Below, piece after piece: positions 1 to 8,244 of a stretch of DNA of 64,000 nt. This DNA is from Chitinophagaceae bacterium (GTDB lineage Bacteria; Bacteroidota; Bacteroidia; Chitinophagales; Chitinophagaceae). The stretch is taken from the NCBI GenBank assembly GCA_017307735.1, contig JAFKGR010000018.1, positions 62,001-126,000 of the forward strand, read 5' to 3'. The notes under the pieces were generated by a model, which was given only the letters and a program-made list of their open reading frames with translations, was not told the origin of the DNA and searched no databases. How positions within the stretch are numbered: position 1 is the first letter of the stretch; each line of letters begins with the position of its first letter. The translations under genes and the position numbers were made by a program.

Positions 1-34
1 CAGAAGATAAACCCAATTGTTGACAAGATCAACG

Positions 35-261
35 ATTTCAATTCCTAAGTGGTGCGATTAAAAGTAAAACATTCACTTCGTTGACTAACGTCAAAAATCA
101 TTTCAATTCCTAAGTGGTGCGATTAAAAGCTGCACCTCCGACATCTGCAATCGTTGCATGAGGGCATTTCAATTCCTAAGTGGTGCGATTAAAAGGGGTT
201 TTTGCAAAAGAACATCCTGAATTTAAAATAAATTTCAATTCCTAAGTGGTGCGATTAAAAG
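35..261 (+). CRISPR. CRISPR array, leader-distal end, four repeats
   Basis: Four identical 30-bp repeats lie at 35-64, 100-129, 166-195 and 232-261. Each begins ATTTCAATTCC and ends GATTAAAAG. They separate unique spacers of 35, 36 and 36 nt, and positions 1-34 are most of a further spacer, so the array continues beyond the left edge. The start (TTTCAATTCC) and the last eight bases (ATTAAAAG, the expected crRNA 5' handle after Cas6 cleavage) fit the type I-B/III repeat class and indicate transcription on the plus strand. The leader would then be outside the window and the end facing cas2 would be the oldest end. The spacers resemble nothing I recognise. Confidence 0.97.
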
Positions 262-283
262 CCGCCTATCTGGCGACAAAAAA

Positions 284-304
284 AATGCTTATTTTCAAAG
301 CATT
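284..304. terminator. Small hairpin after the array
   Basis: AATGCTT (284-290) and AAGCATT (298-304) form a 7-bp stem with a 7-nt loop, 22 bp beyond the last repeat. It lies between the convergent array and cas2 and may end one or both transcripts. It has no strong T tract, so the call is tentative. The rest of 305-469 shows no gene. Confidence 0.3.
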
Positions 305-469
305 ATCGTTTCAAATTTAGTTATTCAGTCCATAAAAAATCGTCGGCCCGCAATAATATGATTTCAAGCGTCGGGCGACGACCGCCGGCAATCCAATACT
401 GATAATAGTTTTATGACTTCCGCGATATTTCAAAGAACGATTTTTTGTCCAGGCTACCTTCTACGACGA

Positions 470-733
470 CTATATAAAGGTATCCAATTCGTTTTTTTCT
501 TTGCCAACTATTTCTTTCTCCAACCATTTTTCATTCCGGCTTTTGAAAACAATCAGGCTATCTTCCTCCAGTTTCATCATTTCTTTCGCCCTCATCTGAA
601 GCTCTTTTAATTTGACCTCGGTTATTTCCCCTTCAAATACACTGTTCTGAATCCAGTTGAGATATTGCCTGCAAAGTTTAAGCATTTTTGCCACACGCCT
701 TTCACCAATATCATAAACAAGGATCACGTACAT
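470..733 (-). CDS. cas2: CRISPR-associated endonuclease Cas2
   Basis: Cas2 dimerises and bridges two Cas1 dimers in the spacer-integration complex. The 87-residue product starts MYVILVYDIGERRVAKMLK, the first beta strand with the conserved Asp of the ferredoxin fold, followed by CRQYLNWIQNSVFEG, the typical second-strand region. Length is normal for Cas2. A longer reading frame upstream to 787 exists, but the ATG at 731-733 places the start directly at the family N-terminus. It is the last gene of the cas set and lies 175 bp after cas1, with a CT-rich repeat stretch between them. Confidence 0.95.
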   Translation of the reverse strand: MYVILVYDIGERRVAKMLKLCRQYLNWIQNSVFEGEITEVKLKELQMRAKEMMKLEEDSLIVFKSRNEKWLEKEIVGKEKNELDTFI

Positions 734-782
734 GGTGGTAAATATAGAATTTTTGGAGTATTCTGAATTTACCCTACCATCT

Positions 783-905
783 TTCACTTTCTCACCGTCC
801 CGCCTTCTCTTGTCAGCCCACTTAGACTTTTTGAACGTTACTCTTCTCTCACTCTCTCACCGTCTCGGCTTCTCCCCGCTTCACCCGCTCTCCCTGTCTT
901 TCCTC
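783..905. repeat. CT-rich low-complexity repeat between cas1 and cas2
   Basis: The stretch is strongly pyrimidine-rich on the plus strand and contains degenerate direct copies, for example CTCACCGTCCCGCCTTCTC and CTCACCGTCTCGGCTTCTC about 65 bp apart. It fills almost the whole gap between the cas1 stop and the cas2 start. No gene is visible in it. Short purine/pyrimidine repeats of this kind are common in intergenic DNA of Bacteroidota. Confidence 0.5.
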
Positions 906-908
906 AGG

Positions 909-1913
909 CTACCACCAGGCCTTAAAAGGTTTGTATTCTTCCATATTTAATATATGCTTGGTAAGCTTATAACATTCCAGCTTCACAAGATGCTTATAGC
1001 TGACGCTCCTTTTCAGGGATCTGTGTTTTATCGTTTCATTCAATTTTTCCTCAAAAGATTTTACAAAAGTTTTTCGCGCTGCATCCTTCAGTGTAACCTT
1101 GTTTAACTGAATATCAAAATCTTTTTCCTGAATTTCCTTCTTGTTCAACACCTTAAAGATCACCCTGTCAACCAGAATGGGCTTGAAGATTTCCGCAATA
1201 TCAAGCGCCAGTGAATACCTTCTGAATCCGGGTTCATGAAGAAAACCAATGGTAGGATTCAATTGTGTATGGTAAATCTGTCCAAGGCACATCGCATAAC
1301 ACATCATGTTGCCAAACGAGATCAGCGCATTTACTTCATTTTTAGGCGGCTGTTTACTTCGCCCGTCCATGGAAAAATCATTGAGAATAATATCAAAAGC
1401 ATCATAATAAATTTGCCGGATATTTCCCTCTATTCCCATCAGCGCATCCACATCTGTTGATTCAGATATACCCGTGTTTAATTGTTCTATAGATTCAATA
1501 CATCCACTCAGTTCTTTTCCTCTGGATTGATAATATTTCAGATTTCTCAGAATGTTGAACGCCGCACCTTCAATAAATTTCCGGGCAATCGCCAAACGAT
1601 GCGAGCCATTTATATATTTCTTTGATTGTTCTATCTGCATCTTGCCGGCCAGCAAATAATCTTTGGGCATAAAACTTCCGGTATAATGTTCATAATAGTC
1701 AAAAAAATGAATGGCAATTTGTTGTTTACCCAGGAAATTGTAAAAGGCGCTATTTGCATCCAGCGATCCGAAACAGTAAAAATCTGAAACGCCTTCTACC
1801 GGAATGTATTTTGGTGCGCCTTCTGTTCCATTTTCATCCACAGGAGTGAACTTTAGCGTATTGTCTTTGCGGCTTAGGCGTCCGGGATTGAAGAGGTAGT
1901 AGGATTTTTTCAT
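909..1913 (-). CDS. cas1: CRISPR-associated endonuclease/integrase Cas1
   Basis: Cas1 is the metal-dependent integrase that inserts new spacers at the leader end of the array. The 334-residue protein has the N-terminal beta-rich domain and the C-terminal helical domain. The metal-binding residues can be placed at Glu162 (MGIEGNIRQ), His226 (GFLHEPGF) and Asp238/Glu241 (SLALDIAEIF). Length and motifs fit type I-B Cas1 proteins. Its start lies only 13 bp from the end of a tandem repeat array, so its translation start and any promoter overlap repeat DNA. Neighbours are cas2 downstream and the S23-type gene, then cas4, upstream. Confidence 0.96.
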   Translation of the reverse strand: MKKSYYLFNPGRLSRKDNTLKFTPVDENGTEGAPKYIPVEGVSDFYCFGSLDANSAFYNFLGKQQIAIHFFDYYEHYTGSFMPKDYLLAGKMQIEQSKKYINGSHRLAIARKFIEGAAFNILRNLKYYQSRGKELSGCIESIEQLNTGISESTDVDALMGIEGNIRQIYYDAFDIILNDFSMDGRSKQPPKNEVNALISFGNMMCYAMCLGQIYHTQLNPTIGFLHEPGFRRYSLALDIAEIFKPILVDRVIFKVLNKKEIQEKDFDIQLNKVTLKDAARKTFVKSFEEKLNETIKHRSLKRSVSYKHLVKLECYKLTKHILNMEEYKPFKAWW

Positions 1914-1925
1914 TTGGTTTTAGTT

Positions 1926-2061
1926 TGAGGAGAGATTGAGGAGAGATTGAGGAGAGATTGAGGAGAGATTGAGGAGAGATTGAGGAAAGATTGATGGAGA
2001 TTGATGGAGATTGATGGAGATTGATGGAGATTGATGGAGATTGATGGAGATTGATGGAGAT
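1926..2061. repeat. Tandem repeat array, 11-bp then 10-bp units
   Basis: Five perfect copies of TGAGGAGAGAT (1926-1980), one variant (TGAGGAAAGAT, 1981-1991), then seven perfect copies of TGATGGAGAT (1992-2061). The array fills the space between the cas1 start (1913) and the stop of the S23-type gene (2067). The two blocks differ by one base in unit length and by a few substitutions, so each probably expanded separately. The perfect copies imply recent slippage or turnover. Confidence 0.97.
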
Positions 2062-2066
2062 TGCAA

Positions 2067-2435
2067 TTATCCTAATCTCTTTCGCATGGATGCAAGGATT
2101 TTTACTAAGCTCAAACTTTCCTCATACAGATCTTTTATCTCTTTTGACTCCATCATTTTAGATCCAATAATCAGGTCTATCCACATTTCTGTTTCATCTG
2201 CTTCTTCGACCGAAATGGATAACTTGCTGTAAAACTCTGCTTTGGACCTTGCTCTCATAGCTGCCCGGTAATTTGCATAAACCGAAGTGCCTGACTTTGT
2301 GAGCTGATAATTAACTACATTCAGCCGGGGAGAGCCGGAAAGTGTTTTTGAAACTTCAAGAATTCTCAAGGAAAATAATTTCAATTTGTCTCTTATTTCA
2401 ATTTTATAATTTAACCAGTTATCATTCTTTTCCAT
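2067..2435 (-). CDS. Four-helix bundle protein, S23/Avd-like family
   Basis: The 122-residue, almost wholly helical product matches the four-helix bundle family first described from intervening sequences in 23S rRNA genes (S23, TIGR02436-like), which also includes Avd accessory proteins of diversity-generating retroelements. Supporting pattern: LKLFSLRILEVSKTL, then TKSGTSVYANYRAAMRA, then YSKLSISVEEADETEMWIDL and a final helix ending in a basic tail. These proteins form pentameric barrels that bind nucleic acid in the cases studied. No rRNA gene or reverse transcriptase is nearby. It lies in the same direction as cas1 and cas4 and is enclosed by tandem repeats on both sides. A role in CRISPR adaptation is not shown. 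Confidence 0.85.
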   Translation of the reverse strand: MEKNDNWLNYKIEIRDKLKLFSLRILEVSKTLSGSPRLNVVNYQLTKSGTSVYANYRAAMRARSKAEFYSKLSISVEEADETEMWIDLIIGSKMMESKEIKDLYEESLSLVKILASMRKRLG

Positions 2436-2470
2436 AGCTGTACAGTTTAATAAATTAATAATCTTCTATC

Positions 2471-2602
2471 CCCTCCAATCTAATTCCATCTCCTCCAATC
2501 TAATTCCATCTAATTCAATCTAATTCAATCTAATCCAATCTAATCCAATCTAATCCAATCTAATCCAACCTCACACCAATCTAATTCAATCCAATCCAAT
2601 CC
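2471..2602. repeat. Tandem repeat array, 10-bp unit TAATYCAATC
   Basis: About thirteen degenerate copies of a 10-bp unit with consensus TAATYCAATC. The most regular block is 2511-2570, while the ends drift (TCTCCTCCAATC-type copies). On the minus strand the unit reads as TTGGATTAGA, related to the plus-strand TTGATGGAGA units on the other side of the S23-type gene, so the two arrays form a loose inverted pair around it. The array reaches to within 4 bp of the cas4 stop codon. Confidence 0.93.
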
Positions 2603-2605
2603 CAC

Positions 2606-3136
2606 TCATTCCTCCACATAACACAACTCATAATAACTGCAACTCTTACATATCTTAGAGTGTATGACTGGCGGACATTTTTCAGAATCTTTCAGCCTAA
2701 TAATTTCAATCGTTATTTTTTCCAGATACCGTATATCCGTGTCTGTAAGTTCAATGGTATTTGTTTGTCTGAGTGTCGGATATTCCAGCACAGCAGTGGC
2801 ATCTTCAATACCATTTAGTTTTAATAACCATAAATAGAATTTCACCTGCCATTCATGCGCCCCCTCTATCTTGTCGCTCCGTTTTATCTCATGAATTATT
2901 TTTTCTTTTGCGTTATAGAAGTCAATTTTACCTGACAAATCCACTTCATCACTTAACTTAAAAGACATATCAATTTCCCTGTATTTTTCCGCACGTTGCG
3001 GATAGCTGGTTTCGTGAATCAATTTTCCATCGGCCACCGTATCAGATGTATGTTCCATACTGATGCCATTAGTGAATAACCAGAGTTTGCGGTGGCAAAT
3101 GTTGTAATAATTGATATGAGTAGCGGTAATTTGCAT
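2606..3136 (-). CDS. cas4: CRISPR-associated exonuclease Cas4
   Basis: Cas4 is a RecB-family, iron-sulfur nuclease that trims pre-spacers and helps choose PAM-containing ones. The 176-residue protein carries the nuclease residues His41 (GKLIHE), Asp72 (GKIDFY), Glu83 and Lys85 (HEIKRSDK) and Gln97 (WQVKFYLW). The four cluster cysteines are Cys14 (NICHRKLW) and Cys163, Cys166, Cys172 (CKSCSYYELC). Length is that of stand-alone Cas4. In type I loci cas4 normally adjoins cas1; here the S23-type gene and two repeat arrays separate them. Confidence 0.95.
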   Translation of the reverse strand: MQITATHINYYNICHRKLWLFTNGISMEHTSDTVADGKLIHETSYPQRAEKYREIDMSFKLSDEVDLSGKIDFYNAKEKIIHEIKRSDKIEGAHEWQVKFYLWLLKLNGIEDATAVLEYPTLRQTNTIELTDTDIRYLEKITIEIIRLKDSEKCPPVIHSKICKSCSYYELCYVEE

Positions 3137-3306
3137 GTCATTTTAGATTTAAATTGATTCTCAGACTTAATCGTTTTTTAAATAAATAAAAAGGAGCTAA
3201 GAAATATTCGTTTACTTTCTTTTCAAACAATGCATCTAATTCATAAAAACCTTCAGTCCGGTTTACCAAATTACCATTAACCCAAATTTTACAGTTGACT
3301 GCAAAA

Positions 3307-3434
3307 CGACTAAGAAAGCCTAATGCTCATTTAAATCATTTTCCTAAAGGCTTTCTAAGTCGGGGTTACCGGGATGCTTCCCTCAGCCCCTTACGCACTT
3401 TGCAGTAACCTTAAAGGGTACTGCAAAATCCCGG
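3307..3434. other. Two strong stem-loops upstream of cas4
   Basis: First hairpin: arms 3307-3321 and 3348-3362 (CGACTAAGAAAGCCT and its reverse complement) pair at 14 of 15 positions around a 26-nt AT-rich loop. Second: TGCAGTAACC (3401-3410) pairs with GGGTACTGCA (3416-3425) with one mismatch and a 5-nt loop, and CCGGGAT/ATCCCGG (3369-3375, 3428-3434) closes an outer stem round it. The rest of 3137-3530 has no ORF. The structures could be a processed leader, a terminator for the gene at 3531-4565 or the end of a small mobile element. Confidence 0.55.
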
Positions 3435-3530
3435 ATTAATCAGTTTCAATAATATATACTTCTCCCTAAAGTGAAAATATAAATACCCGCAATTCCCGCC
3501 TGACCGGACGACCATACATTTTATTTACTA

Positions 3531-4565
3531 TTATTTTCCCTGTTCTTTTTCTTCTCTTTTTTCTGATGAACTTAGGGATGAATAGCGTAATGAAGTCGCA
3601 CTATCCAAGGCTTTGAGTGCAATCGTCTGCACCTGCGAACCGGCAGTATTGGCTTTTTCGTTCAAAGAAGCGATGAGGGTGTCCTGTTCTTTTATTTTTG
3701 ATTGAAGGGATGATATCGTTTGTTGTAACAATTTAATTTCACCCTGCATTTCTTTAGCCGACAAATCTTTTTCAAACTGGAATTTAGTGGTCAGTTGTTC
3801 TTCCAGTTGCTGACGTGCGGCCGTAATTTCCTTTTGAAGCCTGGCAGGGAAATTTTCAACATCCGTTCTCAAACTTTGCAGTTCCTGTTCTCTTGCGGCA
3901 ACGGATTTTTCGCGTTCCTCAAGTTCCTTTTCTACCGACTGTTTCCTTTCTGCCAGCTCTTTTTCCTGCGCAGCTTTCTTTGCCTGGTACTCGTCTTCTT
4001 CCTTTTTTCGCGTCAGGGATTTGTTGTATTTATATTCTTCTTCTTCCCGCAAAACTGATTTTTTACGGTCGGCATCTTCTTCTTTCCATTGCTGGGCGCG
4101 GTCCTTTTGTTCTTTATCCCACGCTTGTTTTTTCTCCAGCATGATTTCATCAAATACCGTTTTCCTCTGTTCCATTTCAATTTCAAAGGCCTGCTTTTTT
4201 TCCTTATTGGCAGTGAGCAAAACGGCCAGCGAATCTGCATTGGCTTTGATGCCATAAAGGTCGTCGAGATAATCCGATTCATACCGGATAGCCTCCTGCA
4301 GCTTTTCCAGTTTTTGAAATTCCTGTAAAAGAGTATCTCCGATTTTATCAATAGAAACGGAAATGTTCAGTTTCATTTCAGCGAGGCCCTTAACGATGCC
4401 TTCAGCGGAAAGTGCGGAAGCTGCTTTTACGGTCTCTTCCTTTTGTTTCTCGGCTTTTTCTTCTTTCGGACGTTTACCGTTTTCTGCTTCTTTCTTTTTC
4501 AGCAGTTCGTTATAAGCAGCAAGGATCTCAGCTTTTGTATTGGACATTGAAGGTTTTTGTTCCAT
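3531..4565 (-). CDS. Long coiled-coil protein, function unknown
   Basis: I do not recognise a functional family. The 344-residue product is very rich in Glu, Lys and Gln. It has a charged N-terminus (residues 1-50), a short less charged part around 55-120 (SAEGIVKGLAEMKLNISVSI), and then continuous heptad-like coiled coil to about residue 310. There is no signal peptide or membrane segment, so it should be a cytoplasmic rod. Proteins of this appearance occur in many Bacteroidota outside cas loci. Here it lies on the cas strand between cas4 and cas3, with 394 bp before cas4 and 304 bp after the next gene upstream, so it probably has its own promoter. A link to CRISPR function is unsupported. 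Confidence 0.85.
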   Translation of the reverse strand: MEQKPSMSNTKAEILAAYNELLKKKEAENGKRPKEEKAEKQKEETVKAASALSAEGIVKGLAEMKLNISVSIDKIGDTLLQEFQKLEKLQEAIRYESDYLDDLYGIKANADSLAVLLTANKEKKQAFEIEMEQRKTVFDEIMLEKKQAWDKEQKDRAQQWKEEDADRKKSVLREEEEYKYNKSLTRKKEEDEYQAKKAAQEKELAERKQSVEKELEEREKSVAAREQELQSLRTDVENFPARLQKEITAARQQLEEQLTTKFQFEKDLSAKEMQGEIKLLQQTISSLQSKIKEQDTLIASLNEKANTAGSQVQTIALKALDSATSLRYSSLSSSEKREEKEQGK

Positions 4566-4869
4566 ACTGTATTAATTATTTTATCATCTTATATAATTAC
4601 AAAAATAAAGGCTTAATGAATGTAGCATAATCATGGGTCAAAAAAAAATCACAATTGGATGAAGAGAGGTTTTTCACAATTTTTAATATTGAAAGAACAC
4701 AAAAATTTATTCCGTTTTTTCATTTCCAATACGAGGAAAAGAAATTACCGTCGACTCACTTATTTTACTGAAATAAAACCTTCAGCGAATACGGAACGCA
4801 AGTCGGGAATTGACGAGTTTAGGTGATGTGTTTTTAACCCTTGTTCTGAACCTATTCTGATAAATCTTT

Positions 4870-5421
4870 TTAAAAAGGGATATCATCTTCATAATCGTCC
4901 GGAATTGAATCCCGGTCCGGTTGCCGGCCAATATCATTTTTTGTGTCGACATGATTATCTTCAAAATCAGCCGGGTCTGTGGGATTTTTCCAAGCCTCCC
5001 AACAAGGGCAATATTCTTTAAAAACACAATCCGGTGCATACCCGCTGCAGAAATCGAAACTCATTCGTCCGCTGTTCACAATAGTTGTTTTCATATTGAG
5101 CGAATCCACTACCATTTTATAAGCGAATGCCGCGGGTAATTTTTCCGGCAAAATGATTCCATGATTCCAGGTAAACATCATTTTTTCGAATGCCCTGCGA
5201 ATGATTTTCATTTCTCTATCGGTGAGTTGTTCGGCGGGTGGAAAATTTTCAGAATTTAATCCGCAATAATAGCCGAAAGTATTTTCCGGTTCTTCTCTGC
5301 TTACCCAATTCTCTATTTCCTCAAATTCATCTTCTAAAGTTTGCGGAAATTTTTCTTCCGGAATTTCTGTGCGATGTGCAGTAGCGATGTCGGCGAGGAG
5401 GTGTGGGATGTAGGGGTGCAT
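4870..5421 (-). CDS. Conserved hypothetical protein with C-terminal Cys cluster
   Basis: The 183-residue product is not assigned to a named family. It has an acidic helical N-terminal half (MHPYIPHLLADIATAHR) and, around residues 123-142, four close cysteines in FCSGYAPDCVFKEYCPCW (spacing Cx6Cx5CxC). This could bind zinc or an iron-sulfur cluster. The C-terminal 30 residues are highly acidic and end DDYEDDIPF. There is no signal peptide or nuclease signature. It is collinear with the cas genes between the coiled-coil gene and cas3 but is separated by 304 and 570 bp gaps, so co-transcription is not obvious. Confidence 0.8.
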   Translation of the reverse strand: MHPYIPHLLADIATAHRTEIPEEKFPQTLEDEFEEIENWVSREEPENTFGYYCGLNSENFPPAEQLTDREMKIIRRAFEKMMFTWNHGIILPEKLPAAFAYKMVVDSLNMKTTIVNSGRMSFDFCSGYAPDCVFKEYCPCWEAWKNPTDPADFEDNHVDTKNDIGRQPDRDSIPDDYEDDIPF

Positions 5422-5991
5422 GGCGAGGATTCTTGTTGTGACTAAATTAAGATTTGATGAACCTGATACAGCGTAAGTTGAGAGATATTAAAAGGTATAA
5501 TTAAAACATTAGACAGTGAAAACATGCTTTTCTTTTTCATCGGGCATCTTTAAGAAATAATCCGGGCTCATAGCCACCTTATTGTATTATCATAATTCAA
5601 AAAGATGAAATTATGGTTTAATAAAAGGTGAAAAACTTTTAAATCAAAAAATGCTTTTTTACACAGGAAATATTCTTTTTTTTCAAATTAATCATTTATA
5701 ACCGAAACACTTTTATTCATTTAAAGTACCTCTTTGTTTGAACTACTTCCGTAAATGTAAGATCCATTTGTCCTAAATCTAATCTCTTTTCGTAAGTTTA
5801 AAAAGCACTTCCAAATAGATGCCTAATTTTCTGTTTCTATTTCTACAACCCGCAAACTGCACCATCATCAGTACCTATGTAAAACGCTTAATAGATTTGA
5901 ATTAAAAATCACGAGAATCATTAGCTTGGGTTTGAAAATCAAGACATACAAGTGGAATACCTGTATTATTGGAAATAAATCAAATAGAACA
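5422..5991. other. AT-rich intergenic region downstream of cas3
   Basis: No gene is supported in this 570-bp gap. A 20-codon minus-strand frame (MSPDYFLKMPDEKEK..., about 5508-5570) has no upstream support. The region probably holds the promoter of the 183-residue gene and the end of the cas3 transcript. No clear hairpin-plus-T terminator was found. Confidence 0.5.
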
Positions 5992-8244
5992 CTATAGAAT
6001 CGTATCTTCCTCAATAAAAGTCACACCTTTAAGCCTATTATAAAAACCTTCCCTTATTACATATATCATCTCCGTTTCCTCTTTTACTTTTATCTTTTTT
6101 ATGTCAACCATGTGTTTTTTTCTTCCTTTCTCAATCAAATAAACCGGTAATTCTACAGAATTAAATAGTTTCCAGTTTTGAAGACTTAAATAATTTTGAA
6201 AATAAATGGTCTCAGGATAGGAAACATACACTGTGTCTTGAGGAGGAATGTTCCTGCTCCTCCAAAAATTAGTTTCAGAATCTTCTGTACTTAAATGTTG
6301 TTTAGGATTTATTAACCAATTGTAGCGATAATAATCTTTCAACATTTTAGCGTTTGACAAGGCCGTTGAACTGAAACTTGCCTCCTCGGAATAAACTTGA
6401 TTTAGGAGTTCTACCAGTTTATCCGTATTATAAAGGGATGTTTCTAATTTTTGTAATGTTTTTAAATAGGCATCACAGGGGACCCATACTTTATTTTTTC
6501 GGTCATACTCACCATAGGGTGCAGGATAATGTTTATTTTCTTTTTGAGGGATTAAAATATATAGGTCTCCAATTTTAGATTTATCAAAACGGCTTAGACG
6601 ACCAGCTCTTTGAGTCAATCTATCAATCGGGCAAAATTCTGAGATCATCAAGTCTGCACTTATATTGATACTCATTTCTCCGATTTGTGTCATAATTGCA
6701 ATTCCACTTGCTGTACCACTTTCCCACGCATCTTTTCCTAATGCCTTTATAAGTTCTTCTTCTTTGTTTTTTTTATCTGGTTCAGAAAAGCGACTATGAT
6801 ATAATATTGGAGTTATTCCATTTCCTTCGAACCACTTATATATTGATACGGCTCTATCAACTGTGTTTGCATAGATAATCACACTTTTTTCTGCCAGGCA
6901 AAGTTGTAAAAGTGGTTGGATGTCAGATAAATCAGAATACTTAGTTATTGATTTTATTTCAAAACGATAGCGTAAATTGTCAGAAGAATCTTCAACTATT
7001 GAATTTATATTGTATCCTATTTCCCGATACAATGGAAGGACTGATTCTGGTAATGAAGCACTCATTAATAGAACGGGGACATTCCAATTTCTTAGAACTT
7101 CCAAGAGTATGAGAATATTAGCTTGGGTAAATTCATCATAAAAGTCAGCCTCGTCTATAACCAAGCAGGAATTTGCTAAGTTAAAAGAAATAAGGTGATG
7201 ATCTTCTCTGGTTAAAGTTAGAGCTATCAGAAGATGATCAATGGTACAAACTGTTATCGGAGTCTGTAGTAGCCGAGCAAACTCATGGATTTTTTCTGCT
7301 TTCTTTTTCTCTAACAATCCGGATTCTACTTTATCCTGAAATTTACTAAACCAAGCACTTGAATGATACAATCCTGTATCAGATAAACTTTCGGCAACAT
7401 TTATTGCTAAAGCATTTGAAGTAAAACGTGTTGGCATTGCTATAATTAATCTCTCAGCACGTTTGTTCTCAATCTGCATTTTTGCCCATAATAATGACGC
7501 ATCTGTTTTACCAGCTCCTGTAGGTGCTCTCACTAACAGCAAATCATCCTTCCAATGCTTTTCTATTAATTTTTGGACGCCTCTTTTCTCCTTGTGAGGA
7601 AAATTATAACTGAATTGTTTAATCTCCGGAACAAAATCACCATCTTCCTTGGCACTTGCCCTATGGTCAGCTAATTGAAGAAGCCCTCTTACACCCGCGT
7701 ATTCATAATGAATTTTCGTTGTTTCCTGTAGCGTCCTTTCTTTATAACTTTTGGTTTTAAAGCTCTTCCAAAACTCCTCAAAACCCTCTTTCAGCCATCT
7801 ATCCTCTTTACTCTCTGATAATTTAGAATGATGAGCTGCGATTGCAGCCTGTAAAACTAACGGCAAAGTCTTATTTTTTAGCAGTGAATAAAACTCGTGC
7901 CTAACGCCTGAACCTCTTAGGTTTTTGCCGGCATCGTTGGTTCTTGAATATTGCTTAAAAGTTCCTCCAGAATTGCTTTCTTTCCAGTCCAAATAAGCAT
8001 GGTAGTCATTTTGACAAGCAGTCTGCCATTTGGTTGAAATTTCTTTCCCATCATCGTGAAATTTACAAACTAATTGTAATCTCCGTCTTAGATCCTTTCC
8101 TGTAACCTCAAGATACTTTTGAATTGTAAAAGGAATGGATTTTACTAATTCAGCACCTTCCGACGTTACATCTTCGCGATGCCGGCCCAATGTAATACCG
8201 GAAGGCTTAGCCAATATTGGATATTCATATCTACTCACGTCCAA
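5992..8244 (-). CDS. cas3: CRISPR-associated helicase/nuclease Cas3 (HD-helicase)
   Basis: Cas3 is recruited to Cascade-bound R-loops and degrades the target from the displaced strand. At 750 residues it is compact but complete. The N-terminal HD nuclease has His22 (GRHREDV), His63-Asp64 (CKFHDDGK), His116 (GVRHEF), His138/139 (AAHHSK) and Asp193 (LADHRAS). The helicase has Walker A at 239-247 (RAPTGAGKT), DEAD at 364-367, motif III SAS at 395-397 and motif VI QRAGRLSR at 545-552. The last 13 bases of cas7 overlap its start (14-bp overlap), so the two are translationally linked. Confidence 0.96.
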   Translation of the reverse strand: MDVSRYEYPILAKPSGITLGRHREDVTSEGAELVKSIPFTIQKYLEVTGKDLRRRLQLVCKFHDDGKEISTKWQTACQNDYHAYLDWKESNSGGTFKQYSRTNDAGKNLRGSGVRHEFYSLLKNKTLPLVLQAAIAAHHSKLSESKEDRWLKEGFEEFWKSFKTKSYKERTLQETTKIHYEYAGVRGLLQLADHRASAKEDGDFVPEIKQFSYNFPHKEKRGVQKLIEKHWKDDLLLVRAPTGAGKTDASLLWAKMQIENKRAERLIIAMPTRFTSNALAINVAESLSDTGLYHSSAWFSKFQDKVESGLLEKKKAEKIHEFARLLQTPITVCTIDHLLIALTLTREDHHLISFNLANSCLVIDEADFYDEFTQANILILLEVLRNWNVPVLLMSASLPESVLPLYREIGYNINSIVEDSSDNLRYRFEIKSITKYSDLSDIQPLLQLCLAEKSVIIYANTVDRAVSIYKWFEGNGITPILYHSRFSEPDKKNKEEELIKALGKDAWESGTASGIAIMTQIGEMSINISADLMISEFCPIDRLTQRAGRLSRFDKSKIGDLYILIPQKENKHYPAPYGEYDRKNKVWVPCDAYLKTLQKLETSLYNTDKLVELLNQVYSEEASFSSTALSNAKMLKDYYRYNWLINPKQHLSTEDSETNFWRSRNIPPQDTVYVSYPETIYFQNYLSLQNWKLFNSVELPVYLIEKGRKKHMVDIKKIKVKEETEMIYVIREGFYNRLKGVTFIEEDTIL

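Noticed and set aside
308..340. A fifth, decayed CRISPR repeat (GTTTCAAATTTAG...) beyond the last repeat
   Set aside because: Only the first part resembles the repeat, and the distance from the previous repeat is 46 nt instead of 35-36.
413..610. Plus-strand 65-codon frame opposite cas2
   Set aside because: Lies antisense to the well-supported cas2 gene.
2067..2435. Diversity-generating retroelement
   Set aside because: The Avd-like protein is present, but no reverse transcriptase or template/variable repeat pair is seen nearby.
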